Of a stretch of 64,000 nucleotides of DNA, positions 24,007 to 34,829 are shown in pieces; position 1 is the first letter of the stretch, and each line of letters starts with the position of its first letter. The notes under the pieces are model-generated. The model did not search any database, was not told the DNA's origin, and worked only from the letters and a program-made list of their open reading frames with translations. The translations under genes were made by a program, and so were the position numbers. The DNA comes from Stenotrophomonas hibiscicola ATCC 19867 (GTDB lineage Bacteria; Pseudomonadota; Gammaproteobacteria; Xanthomonadales; Xanthomonadaceae): the NCBI RefSeq assembly GCF_000382065.1, contig NZ_KB907498.1:874714-938713 (forward strand), written 5' to 3'.

Positions 24007-26457
24007 TCAATGCTTGACGCGCGCACTTCCACTCGGTTTGGCCTTGCTGCGCACCGTGACACGCTGCGCACTCTTGCGTGCCTTCTTCGGTGCCAACGGG
24101 CGCTCCAACGCCAGGTCCAGCACTTCCTCGATGTACTTCACCGGCACGATCTGCAGATCGCGGGTAACGTTTGCCGGAATGTCTGCAAGGTCCTTGCGGT
24201 TCTCTTCCGGAATGATGACCGTGCGGATGCCGCCCCGCAATGCGGCCAGCAGCTTTTCCTTCAAGCCGCCGATGGCGGTGACACGGCCACGCAGGGTGAT
24301 CTCACCGGTCATCGCCACGTCGGCACGCACCGGCACCTTGGTCAGCATCGATACCAGCGAGGTGACCATCGCCGCGCCGGCACTCGGGCCGTCCTTCGGC
24401 GTAGCGCCATCGGGCACGTGCAGGTGCACGTCGTGCTTCTGCAGGAAGTCGCTGTCGATGCCGAAGCCCACGGCGCGCGAACGCACCACCGACAGCGCGG
24501 CCGACGCCGATTCCTTCATTACGTTGCCGAGCTGGCCGGTCAGGATCAGCTGGCCCTTGCCCGGCACCAGCGTCGATTCGATCTGCAGCAGGTCGCCACC
24601 GACCTCGGTCCAGGCCAGGCCGGTGACCAGGCCGATCTCGTTCTCTTCCTCGGCACGGCCGAAGTCGAAGCGACGCACGCCCAGGTACTTGTCCAGGTTC
24701 TTGCTGGACACATTGACCAGCGCCTTGGGCTTCTTCGCGCCCTTCTTCGCCTTCACCGGCTGCGGGCCGGCCAGCGCGATCTCCTTCACCACCTTGCGGC
24801 AGATCTTGGCGATCTCGCGTTCCAGGTTGCGCACGCCCGATTCGCGCGTGTAGTAGCGCACGATGTCCTGGATGGCGTCACTGCCGATCTCCAGTTCTTC
24901 CGGCTGCAGGCCGTTGGCCTTGACCTGCTTGGGCACCAGGTAACGGGTGGCGATGTTGAGCTTCTCGTCCTCGGTGTAGCCGGGGATGCGGATCACTTCC
25001 ATGCGGTCCAGCAGCGGGCCGGGAATGTTGAGCGAGTTCGAGGTGGCCACGAACATCACTTCGGACAGGTCCAGGTCCACTTCCAGGTAGTGATCGTTGA
25101 ACGCGTTGTTCTGCTCCGGGTCGAGCACCTCCAGCAGCGCCGACGACGGATCGCCACGGAAGTCCATCGACATCTTGTCGATCTCGTCCAGCACGAACAG
25201 CGGGTTCTTGCTGCCAACCTTGTTGAGGTTCTGCACGATGCGGCCCGGCATCGAACCGACGTAGGTACGGCGGTGGCCACGGATCTCGGCCTCGTCACGC
25301 ACGCCGCCCAGCGACATGCGCACGAACTTGCGGTTGGTGGCCTTGGCGATGGACTGGCCCAGCGAGGTCTTGCCCACGCCCGGCGGCCCGACCAGGCACA
25401 GGATGGGGCCCTTCATCTGCTTCACGCGCGACTGCACCGCCAGGTATTCAAGGATGCGCTCCTTGACCTTCTCCAGGCCGTAGTGATCGGCATCGAGGGT
25501 GTCCTGCGCCACCTTCAGGTCCTTGCGCACCTTGCTGCGCTTCTTCCACGGCACGCCCAGCAGCCACTCCAGGTAGTTGCGCACGACGGCGGCTTCAGCC
25601 GACATCGGCGACATCTGCTTGAGCTTGTTCAGTTCATTGCGCGCCTTGACTTCAACCGCCTTCGGCATGCCGGCCTCAGCAATCTTGCGGGCCAGTTCTT
25701 CCAGCTCGCCCGGCGCGTCGTCCAGGTCACCCAGTTCCTTCTGGATGGCCTTCATCTGTTCGTTGAGGTAGTACTCGCGCTGGCTCTTCTCCATCTGCGA
25801 CTTCACGCGGCCGCGGATGCGCTTCTCCATCTGCTGCACGTCGATCTCGCCGTCGACCAGGCCGACCAGCATCTCCAGGCGGTCACCGACGGCCAGCGTT
25901 TCCAGCAGGCGCTGCTTGTCGGCCAGGCGCACGCTGATGTGCGCAGCGATGGTGTCGGCCAGGCGCGCCGGCTCATCGATGCCCGACAGCGTCTGCAGCA
26001 GCTCCGGCGGCAGCTTGCGGTTGGTCTTCACGTACTGCTCGAACAGCGACATCAGCGAGCGGGCGATGGCCTCGACCTCGCGCGCTTCGCGCTCGTCAGT
26101 GGCCTCGATCTCCACCGCCTGGCCGTGCAGCGAGCCGTTGCGCTCGTCGACGTGGGTGACCTGCACGCGCGACAGGCCTTCGACCAGCACCTTGATGGTG
26201 CCGTCGGGCAGCTTCAGCAGCTGCAGCACCTGCGCCAGCGTGCCGACCTGGTAGAGGTCGGCCGCATGCGGGTCGTCGGTCTCGGCCGACTTCTGCGCCA
26301 GCAGCAGGATGCGCTTGTCTGCCTCCATTGCCTGTTCGAGCGCGTGCATGGACTTGTCACGGCCGACGAACAGCGGGATGACCATGTGCGGGAACACCAC
26401 TACGTCGCGCAGCGGCAGGACCGGCAGGTCGAGGGTTTCACTTGGGGAACGGGCCAT
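24007..26457 (-). CDS. lon: ATP-dependent protease Lon
   Basis: Lon is the cytosolic AAA+ serine protease that degrades misfolded and short-lived regulatory proteins. It has 816 aa counted from the ATG at 26457 ([23 protein letters not shown]), which has GGAG 8 nt upstream. The frame is open 42 codons further but that part crosses the clpX terminator. Domains: N-terminal substrate domain, coiled coil ([16 protein letters not shown]), Walker [14 protein letters not shown], Walker [11 protein letters not shown], and a protease domain with Ser in [10 protein letters not shown] and Lys in [11 protein letters not shown] basic C-terminal tail ([17 protein letters not shown]) extends past the usual end. 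A heat-shock-like promoter lies at 26531-26559. Confidence 0.97.
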   Translation of the reverse strand: MARSPSETLDLPVLPLRDVVVFPHMVIPLFVGRDKSMHALEQAMEADKRILLLAQKSAETDDPHAADLYQVGTLAQVLQLLKLPDGTIKVLVEGLSRVQVTHVDERNGSLHGQAVEIEATDEREAREVEAIARSLMSLFEQYVKTNRKLPPELLQTLSGIDEPARLADTIAAHISVRLADKQRLLETLAVGDRLEMLVGLVDGEIDVQQMEKRIRGRVKSQMEKSQREYYLNEQMKAIQKELGDLDDAPGELEELARKIAEAGMPKAVEVKARNELNKLKQMSPMSAEAAVVRNYLEWLLGVPWKKRSKVRKDLKVAQDTLDADHYGLEKVKERILEYLAVQSRVKQMKGPILCLVGPPGVGKTSLGQSIAKATNRKFVRMSLGGVRDEAEIRGHRRTYVGSMPGRIVQNLNKVGSKNPLFVLDEIDKMSMDFRGDPSSALLEVLDPEQNNAFNDHYLEVDLDLSEVMFVATSNSLNIPGPLLDRMEVIRIPGYTEDEKLNIATRYLVPKQVKANGLQPEELEIGSDAIQDIVRYYTRESGVRNLEREIAKICRKVVKEIALAGPQPVKAKKGAKKPKALVNVSSKNLDKYLGVRRFDFGRAEEENEIGLVTGLAWTEVGGDLLQIESTLVPGKGQLILTGQLGNVMKESASAALSVVRSRAVGFGIDSDFLQKHDVHLHVPDGATPKDGPSAGAAMVTSLVSMLTKVPVRADVAMTGEITLRGRVTAIGGLKEKLLAALRGGIRTVIIPEENRKDLADIPANVTRDLQIVPVKYIEEVLDLALERPLAPKKARKSAQRVTVRSKAKPSGSARVKH

Positions 26458-26510
26458 GGGGGCTCCAGGGAAGGGGGAAAACCGCCTCCGGGAGGGCATC
26501 TTCCGGAGAC

Positions 26511-26549
26511 AAAAAAAGCCGATGGCCCCGTTATGGGGCCATCGGCTTT
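26511..26549 (-). terminator. Terminator between clpX and lon
   Basis: A 15-bp stem, AAAGCCGATGGCCCC with GGGGCCATCGGCTTT, has a GTTAT loop and is followed on the minus strand by a run of Ts. It ends clpX transcription ahead of lon. Confidence 0.9.
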
Positions 26550-26559
26550 CAGATGCAAG
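26531..26559 (-). promoter_or_regulatory. Heat-shock (sigma-32)-like promoter of lon inside the terminator
   Basis: On the minus strand CTTGCA and CCCCATAA are separated by 15 bp, close to the sigma-32 consensus CTTGAA-N13-17-CCCCATnT. The -10 element is made of the terminator stem and loop. Lon is heat-shock controlled in related bacteria; here the link is inference from sequence. Confidence 0.5.
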
Positions 26560-26600
26560 GCATTCCTTGAAAATCCTTTCCAATCAACAACCTGGAAGGA

Positions 26601-27890
<1,290 letters not shown>

Positions 27891-28016
27891 GCTTCGCTTA
27901 CCCAGTTACCCCACCCGCTGAACGGGGGTTCGATTCGAGAATAGCACAGGGCCGAGGGGACACCAGTCCCGCCCGACCCTGCAGGAACGGGGCCTCCATG
28001 GCCCCGTGAAGGCCGG

Positions 28017-28643
28017 TCAACCGGCCTGGATCGACTCATCCGGACGACGCTCCAGGACCTGGTCGACCAGACCGTAGGCCTGCGCCTCGAAGGCGCTCTT
28101 GAAGTTGTCGCGCTCGGTGTCGCGGGCGATCGTCTCCAGCGACTGGCCGGTGTGCTTGGCCAGGATCTCGTTCAGGCGCGAACGCAGGGTCAGGATCTCT
28201 CGCGCATGGATGTCGATGTCGGTGGCCTGCCCCTGGTAGCCACCCAGCGGCTGGTGGATCATCACGCGCGAGTTCGGCAGCGCGTAGCGCTTGCCGGCTT
28301 CGCCCGCGGCCAGCAGCAGGGCGCCCATGGAGGCGGCCTGGCCGATGCAGGTGGTGCTCACATTCGGCTTGATGTACTGCATGGTGTCGTAGATCGCCAT
28401 GCCGGCGGTGACCACGCCACCCGGCGAGTTGATGTAGATGTTGATGTCCTTTTCCGGGTTTTCCGATTCCAGGAACAGCAACTGCGCCACCACCACGTTG
28501 GCCATGTGATCGTCGATCGGGCCCACGAGGAAGATCAGACGCTCCTTCAACAGGCGCGAATAGATGTCGTAGGCACGCTCGCCGCGGCTGGTCTGCTCGA
28601 CCACCATCGGAACCAGGTTCAGGGCTTTGGTTCGGTTGTCCAT
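28017..28643 (-). CDS. clpP: ATP-dependent Clp protease proteolytic subunit
   Basis: ClpP forms the 14-mer proteolytic barrel used by ClpX (and ClpA if present). The 208-aa protein has the catalytic Ser in [14 protein letters not shown], His in [12 protein letters not shown] and Asp further on (around RDTERDN). The N-terminal [32 protein letters not shown] is the normal short propeptide and axial-loop region. It sits between tig and clpX on the minus strand, 74 bp after the tig stop. A GC hairpin (CCCCGCGCC/GGCGCGGGG, about 28675-28698) in that gap lacks a T-run and may only attenuate. Confidence 0.98.
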   Translation of the reverse strand: MDNRTKALNLVPMVVEQTSRGERAYDIYSRLLKERLIFLVGPIDDHMANVVVAQLLFLESENPEKDINIYINSPGGVVTAGMAIYDTMQYIKPNVSTTCIGQAASMGALLLAAGEAGKRYALPNSRVMIHQPLGGYQGQATDIDIHAREILTLRSRLNEILAKHTGQSLETIARDTERDNFKSAFEAQAYGLVDQVLERRPDESIQAG

Positions 28644-28717
28644 TACGTGAGGTACCTATCTTGGGGGGCAACAACCCCGCGCCGGCAAAGGCGCGGGGCA
28701 TCCGGTGATCCGCCGGC

Positions 28718-30013
28718 TTACTGGCGGATCGCGTCCTGGAACGAGAGCTTCTCTTCGGTGTGCTGGGCACGCTCGGCGATCCAGTCGATCACCTGCTCTT
28801 CCATCACACGGTTCTGCAGGCCAGACATCAGCTGGGGGTCGTTGCGGTACATCTCAATGACCTGCTCCGGCTCTTCGTAGGTCGAAGCGATCAGACGCAT
28901 CGTTTCGTTCAGGCGCTTGGCTTCCAGGCGCAGGTCGTTGATGCGGGCCACTTCACCGACCAGCAGGCCGACCAGCACGCGCTTGGCGGCAGCGTCCTTG
29001 AAGCCTTCGTGGGCATCGGCCGGGATCTCGCCGACGTTCTGGCCGTTGCGGCGCAGCTGCTCGACCTGCTGGGCCAGCATGGCGCGGGCTTCGTTCTCGA
29101 CCAGGCGCGGCGGCATTTCGACCGACGAGTAGGCCGCGATCAGCTGCTCGCCGACTTCACGGCGCAGGCGGTTCATCAGCGCGCCCTTCAGCTCACGCTC
29201 CAGGTTGGCGCGGATGTCGCTGCGGAACTGCGCGACGTCGCCACCCTTCACGCCGAAGCTCTTGATGAAGGCTTCGTCGACCGCCGGCACGACCGGCTCG
29301 GACACTTCGGCAACCTTGACGGTGACCTGCACGGTCTTGCCGGCCAGCACCGGCACGCGCCAATCAGCCGGGAACTCGACGTCCAGGGTCTTCTCTTCGC
29401 CCTTGGCCAGGCCGACCAGGCCCTTTTCGATGGTGTCGAACATCATGCCCTGGCCGAGAACGATCGAGCCCTTCTCGGTGCCCTCGGCCGGCAGGCGCTC
29501 TTCGCCGGCCTGCGACCAGGTTTCCACCGCGACCAGGTCGCCTTCCTGTGCACCACGGCTGACCGGGGCCCAGGTACGACGCTGGTTCTGCAGGTTCTCG
29601 ATCATCTGGTCGATGTCGGCTTCGGTGATCTCGGCGGTGTGACGCACGACGGTCAGCTTGCTGACGTCGATGTCGCCGAAGTCCGGCACCACTTCCACGG
29701 TGGCCACGAAGGAGAATTCACCCTCGTCGCCCTTGTCGATGCGCGGGCTGCCGACGACGCGCAGGTCGTGCTCGCGCACGGCCGCGTCGAAGGTTTCGCG
29801 CAGCAGGCCGTCCAGCGCCTCGCCACGGACCTGCGCGCCGAAGCGCTGCTCGATCACCTTGGCCGGCACCTTGCCCGGACGGAACCCCTTGATGCGGGTG
29901 GTACGGGCGATTTCGCCCAAGCGGCCGGCGATGTGGCTCTGCAGACGCTCTTCCGGCAGCGAGAAGCTCAGGCGGCGTTCCAGGTTGCCGGTGGATTCGA
30001 TCGAAGCTTGCAT
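28718..30013 (-). CDS. tig: Trigger factor
   Basis: Trigger factor is the ribosome-bound chaperone and prolyl isomerase that first meets nascent chains. From the ATG at 30013 ([20 protein letters not shown]) it is 431 aa, the typical length. The ribosome-binding loop GFRPGKVP is near residue 45. The FKBP-type isomerase domain ([11 protein letters not shown]...[21 protein letters not shown]) is at about 155-245, followed by the long helical arms. The frame is open to 30160, but that region has no conserved match. It heads the tig-clpP-clpX-lon-hupB block. Confidence 0.97.
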   Translation of the reverse strand: MQASIESTGNLERRLSFSLPEERLQSHIAGRLGEIARTTRIKGFRPGKVPAKVIEQRFGAQVRGEALDGLLRETFDAAVREHDLRVVGSPRIDKGDEGEFSFVATVEVVPDFGDIDVSKLTVVRHTAEITEADIDQMIENLQNQRRTWAPVSRGAQEGDLVAVETWSQAGEERLPAEGTEKGSIVLGQGMMFDTIEKGLVGLAKGEEKTLDVEFPADWRVPVLAGKTVQVTVKVAEVSEPVVPAVDEAFIKSFGVKGGDVAQFRSDIRANLERELKGALMNRLRREVGEQLIAAYSSVEMPPRLVENEARAMLAQQVEQLRRNGQNVGEIPADAHEGFKDAAAKRVLVGLLVGEVARINDLRLEAKRLNETMRLIASTYEEPEQVIEMYRNDPQLMSGLQNRVMEEQVIDWIAERAQHTEEKLSFQDAIRQ

Positions 30014-30201
30014 GTTGACTCCTGCCACCGGTGGCCCACGCCCCCGGCTCGATGATTGGGATGAAACGGTTGTAAGGACGCGACGTCTGGGACGCGCCTG
30101 CTTGCCGCAGCCCTTTAGTTTCGCCCAATTCGGCCTGCACTGCCAGCGCGTGCCGGTCAAGGGGCGCAGATGGCCCGATCAGGGCGGGGACAGGCCGGCA
30201 C

Positions 30202-30286
<85 letters not shown>

Positions 30287-30420
30287 GTGGCCGGCTCAGG
30301 CGTTCATTGTCGCAGGCGATGGCAGGAATCGGAAGGCCTGCACAAAACTGAACATGGCGATCGCGCGGCGCGCGCGTTGGACCACCCCGGGGAGCGCAAG
30401 CTGATCCGGGGTGGCAGGGT

Positions 30421-30789
30421 TCACTGCTGCGGCCTGGCCTTGGCCGGCGCCGTATCGGACCCAGACTCGGCCGCAGGATCCACCTTGCGGATCTCCACGC
30501 CCCCGTCTTCGGTGCGCCGCAGTGCCGCCGACTCCGGCGTGGCCTTGCGCACGTCCACCGAACCATCCGCATTGCGCTGCACGTCCACCGCGTCGGGCAG
30601 GGCCTCCCCTTCCGCGGGCTGAGCCGGCTGCATCTGCATTGCCTCACCCACCGGGCGCGCCGGAGCGCTCTCGGTGCCAGCATCGCGTTCGACGGTCTGC
30701 GCGGGATCGTTGGCCGGCGTACAGGCCGCCAGTGCCAGCAACGCGAAGGGAACCCACAGCGTGCGGTGCAATCGATTGATATCAGCCAT
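30421..30789 (-). CDS. Small predicted lipoprotein
   Basis: The 122-aa protein starts MADINRLHRTLWVPFALLALAACTP: an n-region, hydrophobic core and lipobox LAAC, so C would be lipidated after signal peptidase II cleavage. The rest is low complexity and acidic/proline-rich, with two similar short segments of the form DAVDVQRNADGSVDVRKA and RRTEDGGVEIRKVDPA, suggesting a repeated beta-hairpin. GGAAG lies 6 nt before the ATG at 30789; the frame is open to 30918. I recognise no family, and the function is unknown. Confidence 0.75.
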   Translation of the reverse strand: MADINRLHRTLWVPFALLALAACTPANDPAQTVERDAGTESAPARPVGEAMQMQPAQPAEGEALPDAVDVQRNADGSVDVRKATPESAALRRTEDGGVEIRKVDPAAESGSDTAPAKARPQQ

Positions 30790-30925
30790 CAACATCTTCC
30801 TTCGTGCATGCGCCACTGGCGCGGAAGATCCATTGGGTGCGATACAGGACGCGACGCGGTGAGAAGCAGCGCACAGCATTGAAAACACTGATGACGCGTA
30901 TGCCCCTGATTTCAGCATCGCTTCA

Positions 30926-30948
30926 GTAGATCCACGCCATTCATGGAT
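30926..30948 (+). repeat. SMAG element, slightly degenerate
   Basis: GTAG is followed by ATCCACGCCATTCATGGAT. The stem has changes relative to the perfect ATCCACGC/GCGTGGAT unit. Confidence 0.75.
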
Positions 30949-31002
30949 GACGTGCGGCCGGGCGTGCAGGCATCCGCACGCTCAACCCGGCGCGCAGACA
31001 AG

Positions 31003-31033
31003 AAAAAAGCCACTTGGCGAACCAAGTGGCTTT
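31003..31033 (-). terminator. Terminator after tRNA-Lys copy 1
   Basis: AAAGCCACTTGG-CGAA-CCAAGTGGCTTT is a 12-bp perfect stem with a T-run on the minus strand, starting 5 nt from the tRNA CCA. Confidence 0.9.
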
Positions 31034-31037
31034 CGTC

Positions 31038-31113
31038 TGGTGGGCTGTCAAGGATTCGAACCTTGGACCTATTGATTAAGAGTCAACTGCTCTACCAACT
31101 GAGCTAACAGCCC
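31038..31113 (-). tRNA. tRNA-Lys (CTT), copy 1
   Basis: It has 76 nt with acceptor GGGCTGT/ACAGCCC, anticodon CTT in TTGACTCTTAATCAA, and encoded CCA. Confidence 0.95.
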
Positions 31114-31275
31114 GAAATCGGGGCGCGAATTATGACCCGATCCGCTCGGTGGGTGCAAGCACTTTTTTCAACGCCGTTGAAACCAGCACTGCGATCCCGC
31201 TGCCGTTGCAGATCCGCGCCGAGCGGGGCCTGCAACGCGTGATCCATCCAAATGAAGGAGTCACACTTATAAGAA

Positions 31276-31303
31276 AAAAGCCACCTGGCGTACCAGGTGG
31301 CTT
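31276..31303 (-). terminator. Terminator after tRNA-Lys copy 2
   Basis: AAGCCACCTGG-CGTA-CCAGGTGGCTT has a T-run on the minus strand. It is similar to the terminator of copy 1 with compensatory stem changes. Confidence 0.88.
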
Positions 31304-31309
31304 CTGTCT

Positions 31310-31385
31310 TGGTGGGCCGTCAAGGATTCGAACCTTGGACCTATTGATTAAGAGTCAACTGCTCTACCAACTGAGCTAACGGCCC
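31310..31385 (-). tRNA. tRNA-Lys (CTT), copy 2
   Basis: It has 76 nt with anticodon CTT. It differs from copy 1 at the acceptor stem, where GGGCCGT pairs with ACGGCCC, a compensated base-pair change. Encoded CCA is present. Confidence 0.95.
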
Positions 31386-31464
31386 GTGAAACTTAGACGC
31401 ACATTGTAGCGTGCATTCTTCTTATTGCAATACCGTTTCGGCTGCGCCGGCACGGTTGAAACAG

Positions 31465-31542
31465 TGGGGTGGCTGAGGGGATTCGAACCCCCGACCACCG
31501 GAATCACAATCCGGTACTCTAACCAACTGAGCTACAGCCACC
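31465..31542 (-). tRNA. tRNA-His (GTG)
   Basis: The anticodon is GTG in CGGATTGTGATTCCG, the 5' extra G-1 opposite C73 is encoded (GGTGGCTG / CAGCCACC), and CCA is encoded. Confidence 0.95.
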
Positions 31543-31712
31543 ACTGAAACGCTTGTTCCTGCCGATGCGGCTGGCGACGGAACTTGAAACCTTTGCCTGG
31601 AGACTGTCACCGAAGTTCCGGTCCGCCGAAGCGAGTCCGATATTCTGGTGGAGTCTTTACGCTTTTGCAAGCACTTCTTCACATCGGCCGATGCGATCCC
31701 GTTACTCGCCGA

Positions 31713-31789
31713 TGGCGCGCCCGACAGGAATCGAACCTGTAACCGCCGGCTTAGAAGGCCGGTGCTCTATCCAGTTGAGCTACGGGCGC
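31713..31789 (-). tRNA. tRNA-Arg (TCT)
   Basis: It has 77 nt with acceptor GCGCCCG/CGGGCGC, anticodon TCT in GGCCTTCTAAGCC, and encoded CCA. Confidence 0.95.
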
Positions 31790-31828
31790 CCGAACCGGAA
31801 CGGTGTCCAATCCGACGTGACGTGGGAT

Positions 31829-31905
31829 TGGTCGGGGTAGAGGGATTCGAACCCCCGACATCCTGCTCCCAAAGCAGGCGCGCTACCAGACTGCGCTATA
31901 CCCCG
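31829..31905 (-). tRNA. tRNA-Pro (TGG)
   Basis: It has 77 nt with acceptor CGGGGTA/TACCCCG, anticodon TGG in CTGCTTTGGGAGCAG, and encoded CCA. It is first of the Pro-Arg-His-Lys-Lys series on the minus strand. Confidence 0.95.
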
Positions 31906-32086
31906 GTCTTGCAATCCCCTCGGGCCAGGCCCGGGGAGTCGTTCATTGTGGCCAAGCACATCGTGAGCTGTCAACGCAGGCGAGACCAGCCATGAAACCG
32001 CCACGGCGCCATGCGTGGTCATCGGCTATGCTCGCAGACATCGGCCGGACGGCCGTCCCGACCTTTCATTCGCACGGAGAACACGC

Positions 32087-32845
32087 ATGCGCAGCGGCAA
32101 TCCGGCTCTTTCCGAGTCGACCTTCCTCGACCTCGCCAGCGGCTCGGTGGTGACCAGCCCCGACCAGGCAATGACCCTCAACGGCACCGTCAACAAGACC
32201 GGCTTCCTGTTGCTGTTGACCGTGCTGACGGCCGCTTTCGCCTGGAACCAGACCATCGATGACTACGGCCAGGTCATGGCCGGAGCCAAGCTGTATGCCA
32301 TGGGCGGCGCCATCGGCGGCCTCGTGCTGGCGCTGATCACCGTCTTCAAGAAGGAATGGTCGCCGGTCACCGCGCCGATGTACGCGCTGGTGGAAGGCCT
32401 GTTCCTCGGCGCCATCTCGGCCGTGTTCAACGCCAAGTTCCCCGGCATCGTATACCAGGCCGTGCTGCTGACCTTCGGCACCCTGTTCGCGCTGCTGTTC
32501 GCGTACCGCAGCGGCCTGATCAAGGCCACCGAGAACTTCAAGCTGGGCGTGATCGCGGCCACTGGCGGCATCGCCCTGCTCTACCTGGCCTCGTTCGTGC
32601 TGGGCTTCTTCAACATCAACGTGCCGGTGATCCATGACTCCGGCTGGCTGGGCATCGCCTTCAGCCTGTTCGTGGTGGTCGTGGCCGCGCTGAATCTGGT
32701 GCTGGACTTCGACTTCATCGAGACCGGTGTCGCCCAGCGCGCGCCGAAGTACATGGAGTGGTATGGCGCATTCGGCCTGATGGTGACCCTGGTCTGGCTA
32801 TATGTGGAGTTCCTGCGCCTGCTGTCGAAGATCCAGCAGCGCTGA
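32087..32845 (+). CDS. Bax inhibitor-1/YccA family membrane protein
   Basis: This is a seven-helix inner-membrane protein, 252 aa, of the BI-1/YccA group. In E. coli YccA binds and restrains the FtsH protease; elsewhere the family has pH-gated calcium-leak activity. The hydrophobic segments run from FLLLLTVLTAAFAW to MVTLVWLYVEFLRLL, with the conserved acidic half-helix LDFDFIETG before the last segment. The ATG at 32087 has GGAG 7 nt upstream; the open frame begins earlier without an SD. It is monocistronic, followed by its own terminator, and divergent from the tRNA block. Confidence 0.9.
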   Translation: MRSGNPALSESTFLDLASGSVVTSPDQAMTLNGTVNKTGFLLLLTVLTAAFAWNQTIDDYGQVMAGAKLYAMGGAIGGLVLALITVFKKEWSPVTAPMYALVEGLFLGAISAVFNAKFPGIVYQAVLLTFGTLFALLFAYRSGLIKATENFKLGVIAATGGIALLYLASFVLGFFNINVPVIHDSGWLGIAFSLFVVVVAALNLVLDFDFIETGVAQRAPKYMEWYGAFGLMVTLVWLYVEFLRLLSKIQQR

Positions 32846-32866
32846 ACCGGATAGAGCCATAAACGA

Positions 32867-32896
32867 CAAAGGGCGCCTTCTGGGCGCCCTTTTCTC
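32867..32896. terminator. Terminator between the YccA-like and LysR genes
   Basis: AAAGGGCGCC / GGCGCCCTTTT lies 22 bp after the YccA-like stop. It has A and T runs on both sides, so it can serve both converging genes. Confidence 0.85.
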
Positions 32897-32923
32897 TTTG
32901 TTACGCATCGCTGCATTTCCCGG

Positions 32924-33832
32924 CTAGCCAGTCGCGCCCACCTGTGCAGCGTAGTGCGCCGCAAGGTGCTCGACCAGCGCGCGCACTTTCGGCGCCAGCG
33001 CCCGCGCATGCGGATACAGCGCGAAGTAGCGCCGCTGCCCGGCGTGCCAGGCGGGCAGCACACGGATCAAACGACCGGCGCGCAGGTCTTCCTGCACGGT
33101 CAGTGCGGTGAACAGGCTGATGCCCATGCCCGCCAGCGCGGCGGCATACAGCGCCGGCGTTGCATCCACCCGCAGGCGTTGCCCGGCCTCGATGCTCGCG
33201 CTGGCGCCGCGCGGCCCCTGCAGCTGCCAGGGCGACATCGCCGCTGCAGGACTGAACCCCAGCAGCGCGTGCTGCGCAAGGTCCGACGGCTGACGCGGCA
33301 GGCCATGACGCGCCAGGTAGGCCGGTGCGGCGACCAGGATGCGCGGGCAGCTGGCCAGCTCGCGCGCGACCAGCTGGCTGTCCGGTAGCGAGGCTGCAAT
33401 ACGCAGCGCCAGGTCGAAGCCACCACCGACGACATCGACGAGCTGATCATCGGCCGACAGATCCAGCGCGACCTGCGGGTAGCGCTGCAGGAAGGACGGC
33501 AACCAATGCGGCAGCTCCTGGCTGGCCACCACCTGCGGCACGCTGATCCGCACCCTGCCACGGGGTTGCGCCTGCCCGGCGCGGGCACGATCGTCCGCCT
33601 CCTGCAGGCGGTCCAGCAGCGTTGCCGCCTCGCGATAGTAGTCGCGCCCGGCCTCGGTCAATGACAGCCGGCGGCTGTTGCGATCGAGCAAGCGAACCTG
33701 CAGATGTTCTTCCAGCTGGCGCAACTGCCGTGACATCGCCGAGTGGGTGGTTCCCAGGCGTTCAGCGGCCGCGGTGAAACTGCCCGCGTCAACGATGGCG
33801 CGCAGCGCACGCAGGGCGGCGAAGTGATCCAT
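32924..33832 (-). CDS. LysR-family transcriptional regulator
   Basis: The 302-aa protein is the usual LTTR size. An N-terminal winged helix-turn-helix covers residues 1-65 (AIVDAGSFTAAAERLGTTHSAMSRQLRQLEEHLQVRLLDRNSRRLSLTEAG pattern), then a linker helix and the substrate-binding domain. It lies 53 bp downstream of the exported isochorismatase-like hydrolase on the same strand rather than divergent from a target, so the regulated gene is not obvious from layout. It may autoregulate and act on that hydrolase; this is inference. Confidence 0.92.
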   Translation of the reverse strand: MDHFAALRALRAIVDAGSFTAAAERLGTTHSAMSRQLRQLEEHLQVRLLDRNSRRLSLTEAGRDYYREAATLLDRLQEADDRARAGQAQPRGRVRISVPQVVASQELPHWLPSFLQRYPQVALDLSADDQLVDVVGGGFDLALRIAASLPDSQLVARELASCPRILVAAPAYLARHGLPRQPSDLAQHALLGFSPAAAMSPWQLQGPRGASASIEAGQRLRVDATPALYAAALAGMGISLFTALTVQEDLRAGRLIRVLPAWHAGQRRYFALYPHARALAPKVRALVEHLAAHYAAQVGATG

Positions 33833-33885
33833 CGGCTAGTGGCTCCACGTTGCGGTGCCCACGGCATGCGGGCCCCGCCAGCTTA

Positions 33886-34629
33886 TCAAGCGCCGTCGCC
33901 AGCCTTGCGCACCGGCAACGCCAGGATCGCGTCGGTACTCATGACATCCCCGAACGCGTCTTCGATCTGCGCCAGCGAGGCGTCATGCAGCGCGCGATGG
34001 CCGATGCGCTGGCCACCGGCCAGGTCCAGGTCGCGGCTGGCGCTGGCGTCGGACGAGACGATCACCCGGTAGCCACGTGGTGCGGCCGCTGCGTCGCGCG
34101 CAGCACCGGCGACGCAGGCATGGGTCTGCAGGCCGGTGACGATAAGGGTGTCGATACCGGCATGCTTCAGCACCGTGTCGAGCACCGCGGCCGAGCTGCC
34201 AGCGAACACGCTGACGTTGTCCTTCTGCACCACGGTCTCGCCCTTGCGCGGCTGCAGGTCGCGATGGAAGTCGGCATTGACGCTGCCCAGCGCGAACAGC
34301 GGTGCGCCGGCCGGCAACACATGCTGCACGTGGATCACGCGGATGCCGTGGGCATCGGCGAACGCGACCACCCGCTTGGCCTGGCGCAGTGCGGCCACGC
34401 CATCGGGAATGACCATGCGGCCACCGGCGAAGCCCGGCGCGGCGCTGGCGTCGAAGTACTCGTTCTGGAAGTCGATCACCAACACCGCAGTCTTCGCCGC
34501 ATCCAGCGAGGCCGCGACCGGCGCGCCCGCCATATGGCGGATGGTGGGATGGGCCGGCTCGGCGGCGACGACCGGAGTGGTGACGGCCATGCCGATCAGG
34601 CTGGCCAGGCCGAAGGCGGTGAGGTTCAT
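33886..34629 (-). CDS. Exported isochorismatase-fold cysteine hydrolase
   Basis: The 247-aa protein begins with a signal peptide, MNLTAFGLASLIGMAVTTPVV, ending VVAAE, so it is probably periplasmic, whereas most members of this family are cytosolic. The catalytic triad of the isochorismatase/nicotinamidase fold is present: Asp in AVLVIDFQNEYF, Lys in VVQKDNVSVF, Cys in THACVAGAARDA. The substrate is unknown; amide hydrolysis is likely. The ATG at 34629 is preceded by GGAACCCTCCC without a strong SD, and the frame stays open upstream without conserved sequence. It precedes the LysR gene by 53 bp. Confidence 0.85.
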   Translation of the reverse strand: MNLTAFGLASLIGMAVTTPVVAAEPAHPTIRHMAGAPVAASLDAAKTAVLVIDFQNEYFDASAAPGFAGGRMVIPDGVAALRQAKRVVAFADAHGIRVIHVQHVLPAGAPLFALGSVNADFHRDLQPRKGETVVQKDNVSVFAGSSAAVLDTVLKHAGIDTLIVTGLQTHACVAGAARDAAAAPRGYRVIVSSDASASRDLDLAGGQRIGHRALHDASLAQIEDAFGDVMSTDAILALPVRKAGDGA

Positions 34630-34743
34630 GGGAGGGTTCCTGTGCGGTGGGTGTGGGGCACAGGATGCGGAGCGATTGGCGCACGAACCAGCCGTGCGGG
34701 GGCACATGACCTGTGCGAAAACCGCACAACCGATCATTCCGTC

Positions 34744-34766
34744 ATCCACGCATGGCGTGGATCTAC
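34744..34766 (-). repeat. SMAG element, inverted
   Basis: ATCCACGC-ATG-GCGTGGAT followed by CTAC is the reverse orientation of the GTAG unit. Confidence 0.85.
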
Positions 34767-34778
34767 CGGAAAACGCAA

Positions 34779-34800
34779 CGGGGCGCCCGAAGGCGCCCCG
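34779..34800 (-). terminator. Hairpin after idh
   Basis: CGGGGCGCC-CGAA-GGCGCCCCG is a 9-bp GC stem 30 bp past the idh stop. The minus strand then has only a weak T-run (GCGTTTTCC). Confidence 0.7.
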
Positions 34801-34829
34801 CTGGGATCCAACCGAGGCCGACCGGCCGC

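Noticed and set aside
28675-28698. Rho-independent terminator between tig and clpP
   Set aside because: The stem is strong but no T-run follows on the minus strand; left as a possible attenuator.
31149-31840. Short plus frames ending in IRTLDLLIKSQLLYQLS or IEPVTAGLEGRCSIQLSYG
   Set aside because: These are reverse-strand readings of tRNA-Lys and tRNA-Arg.
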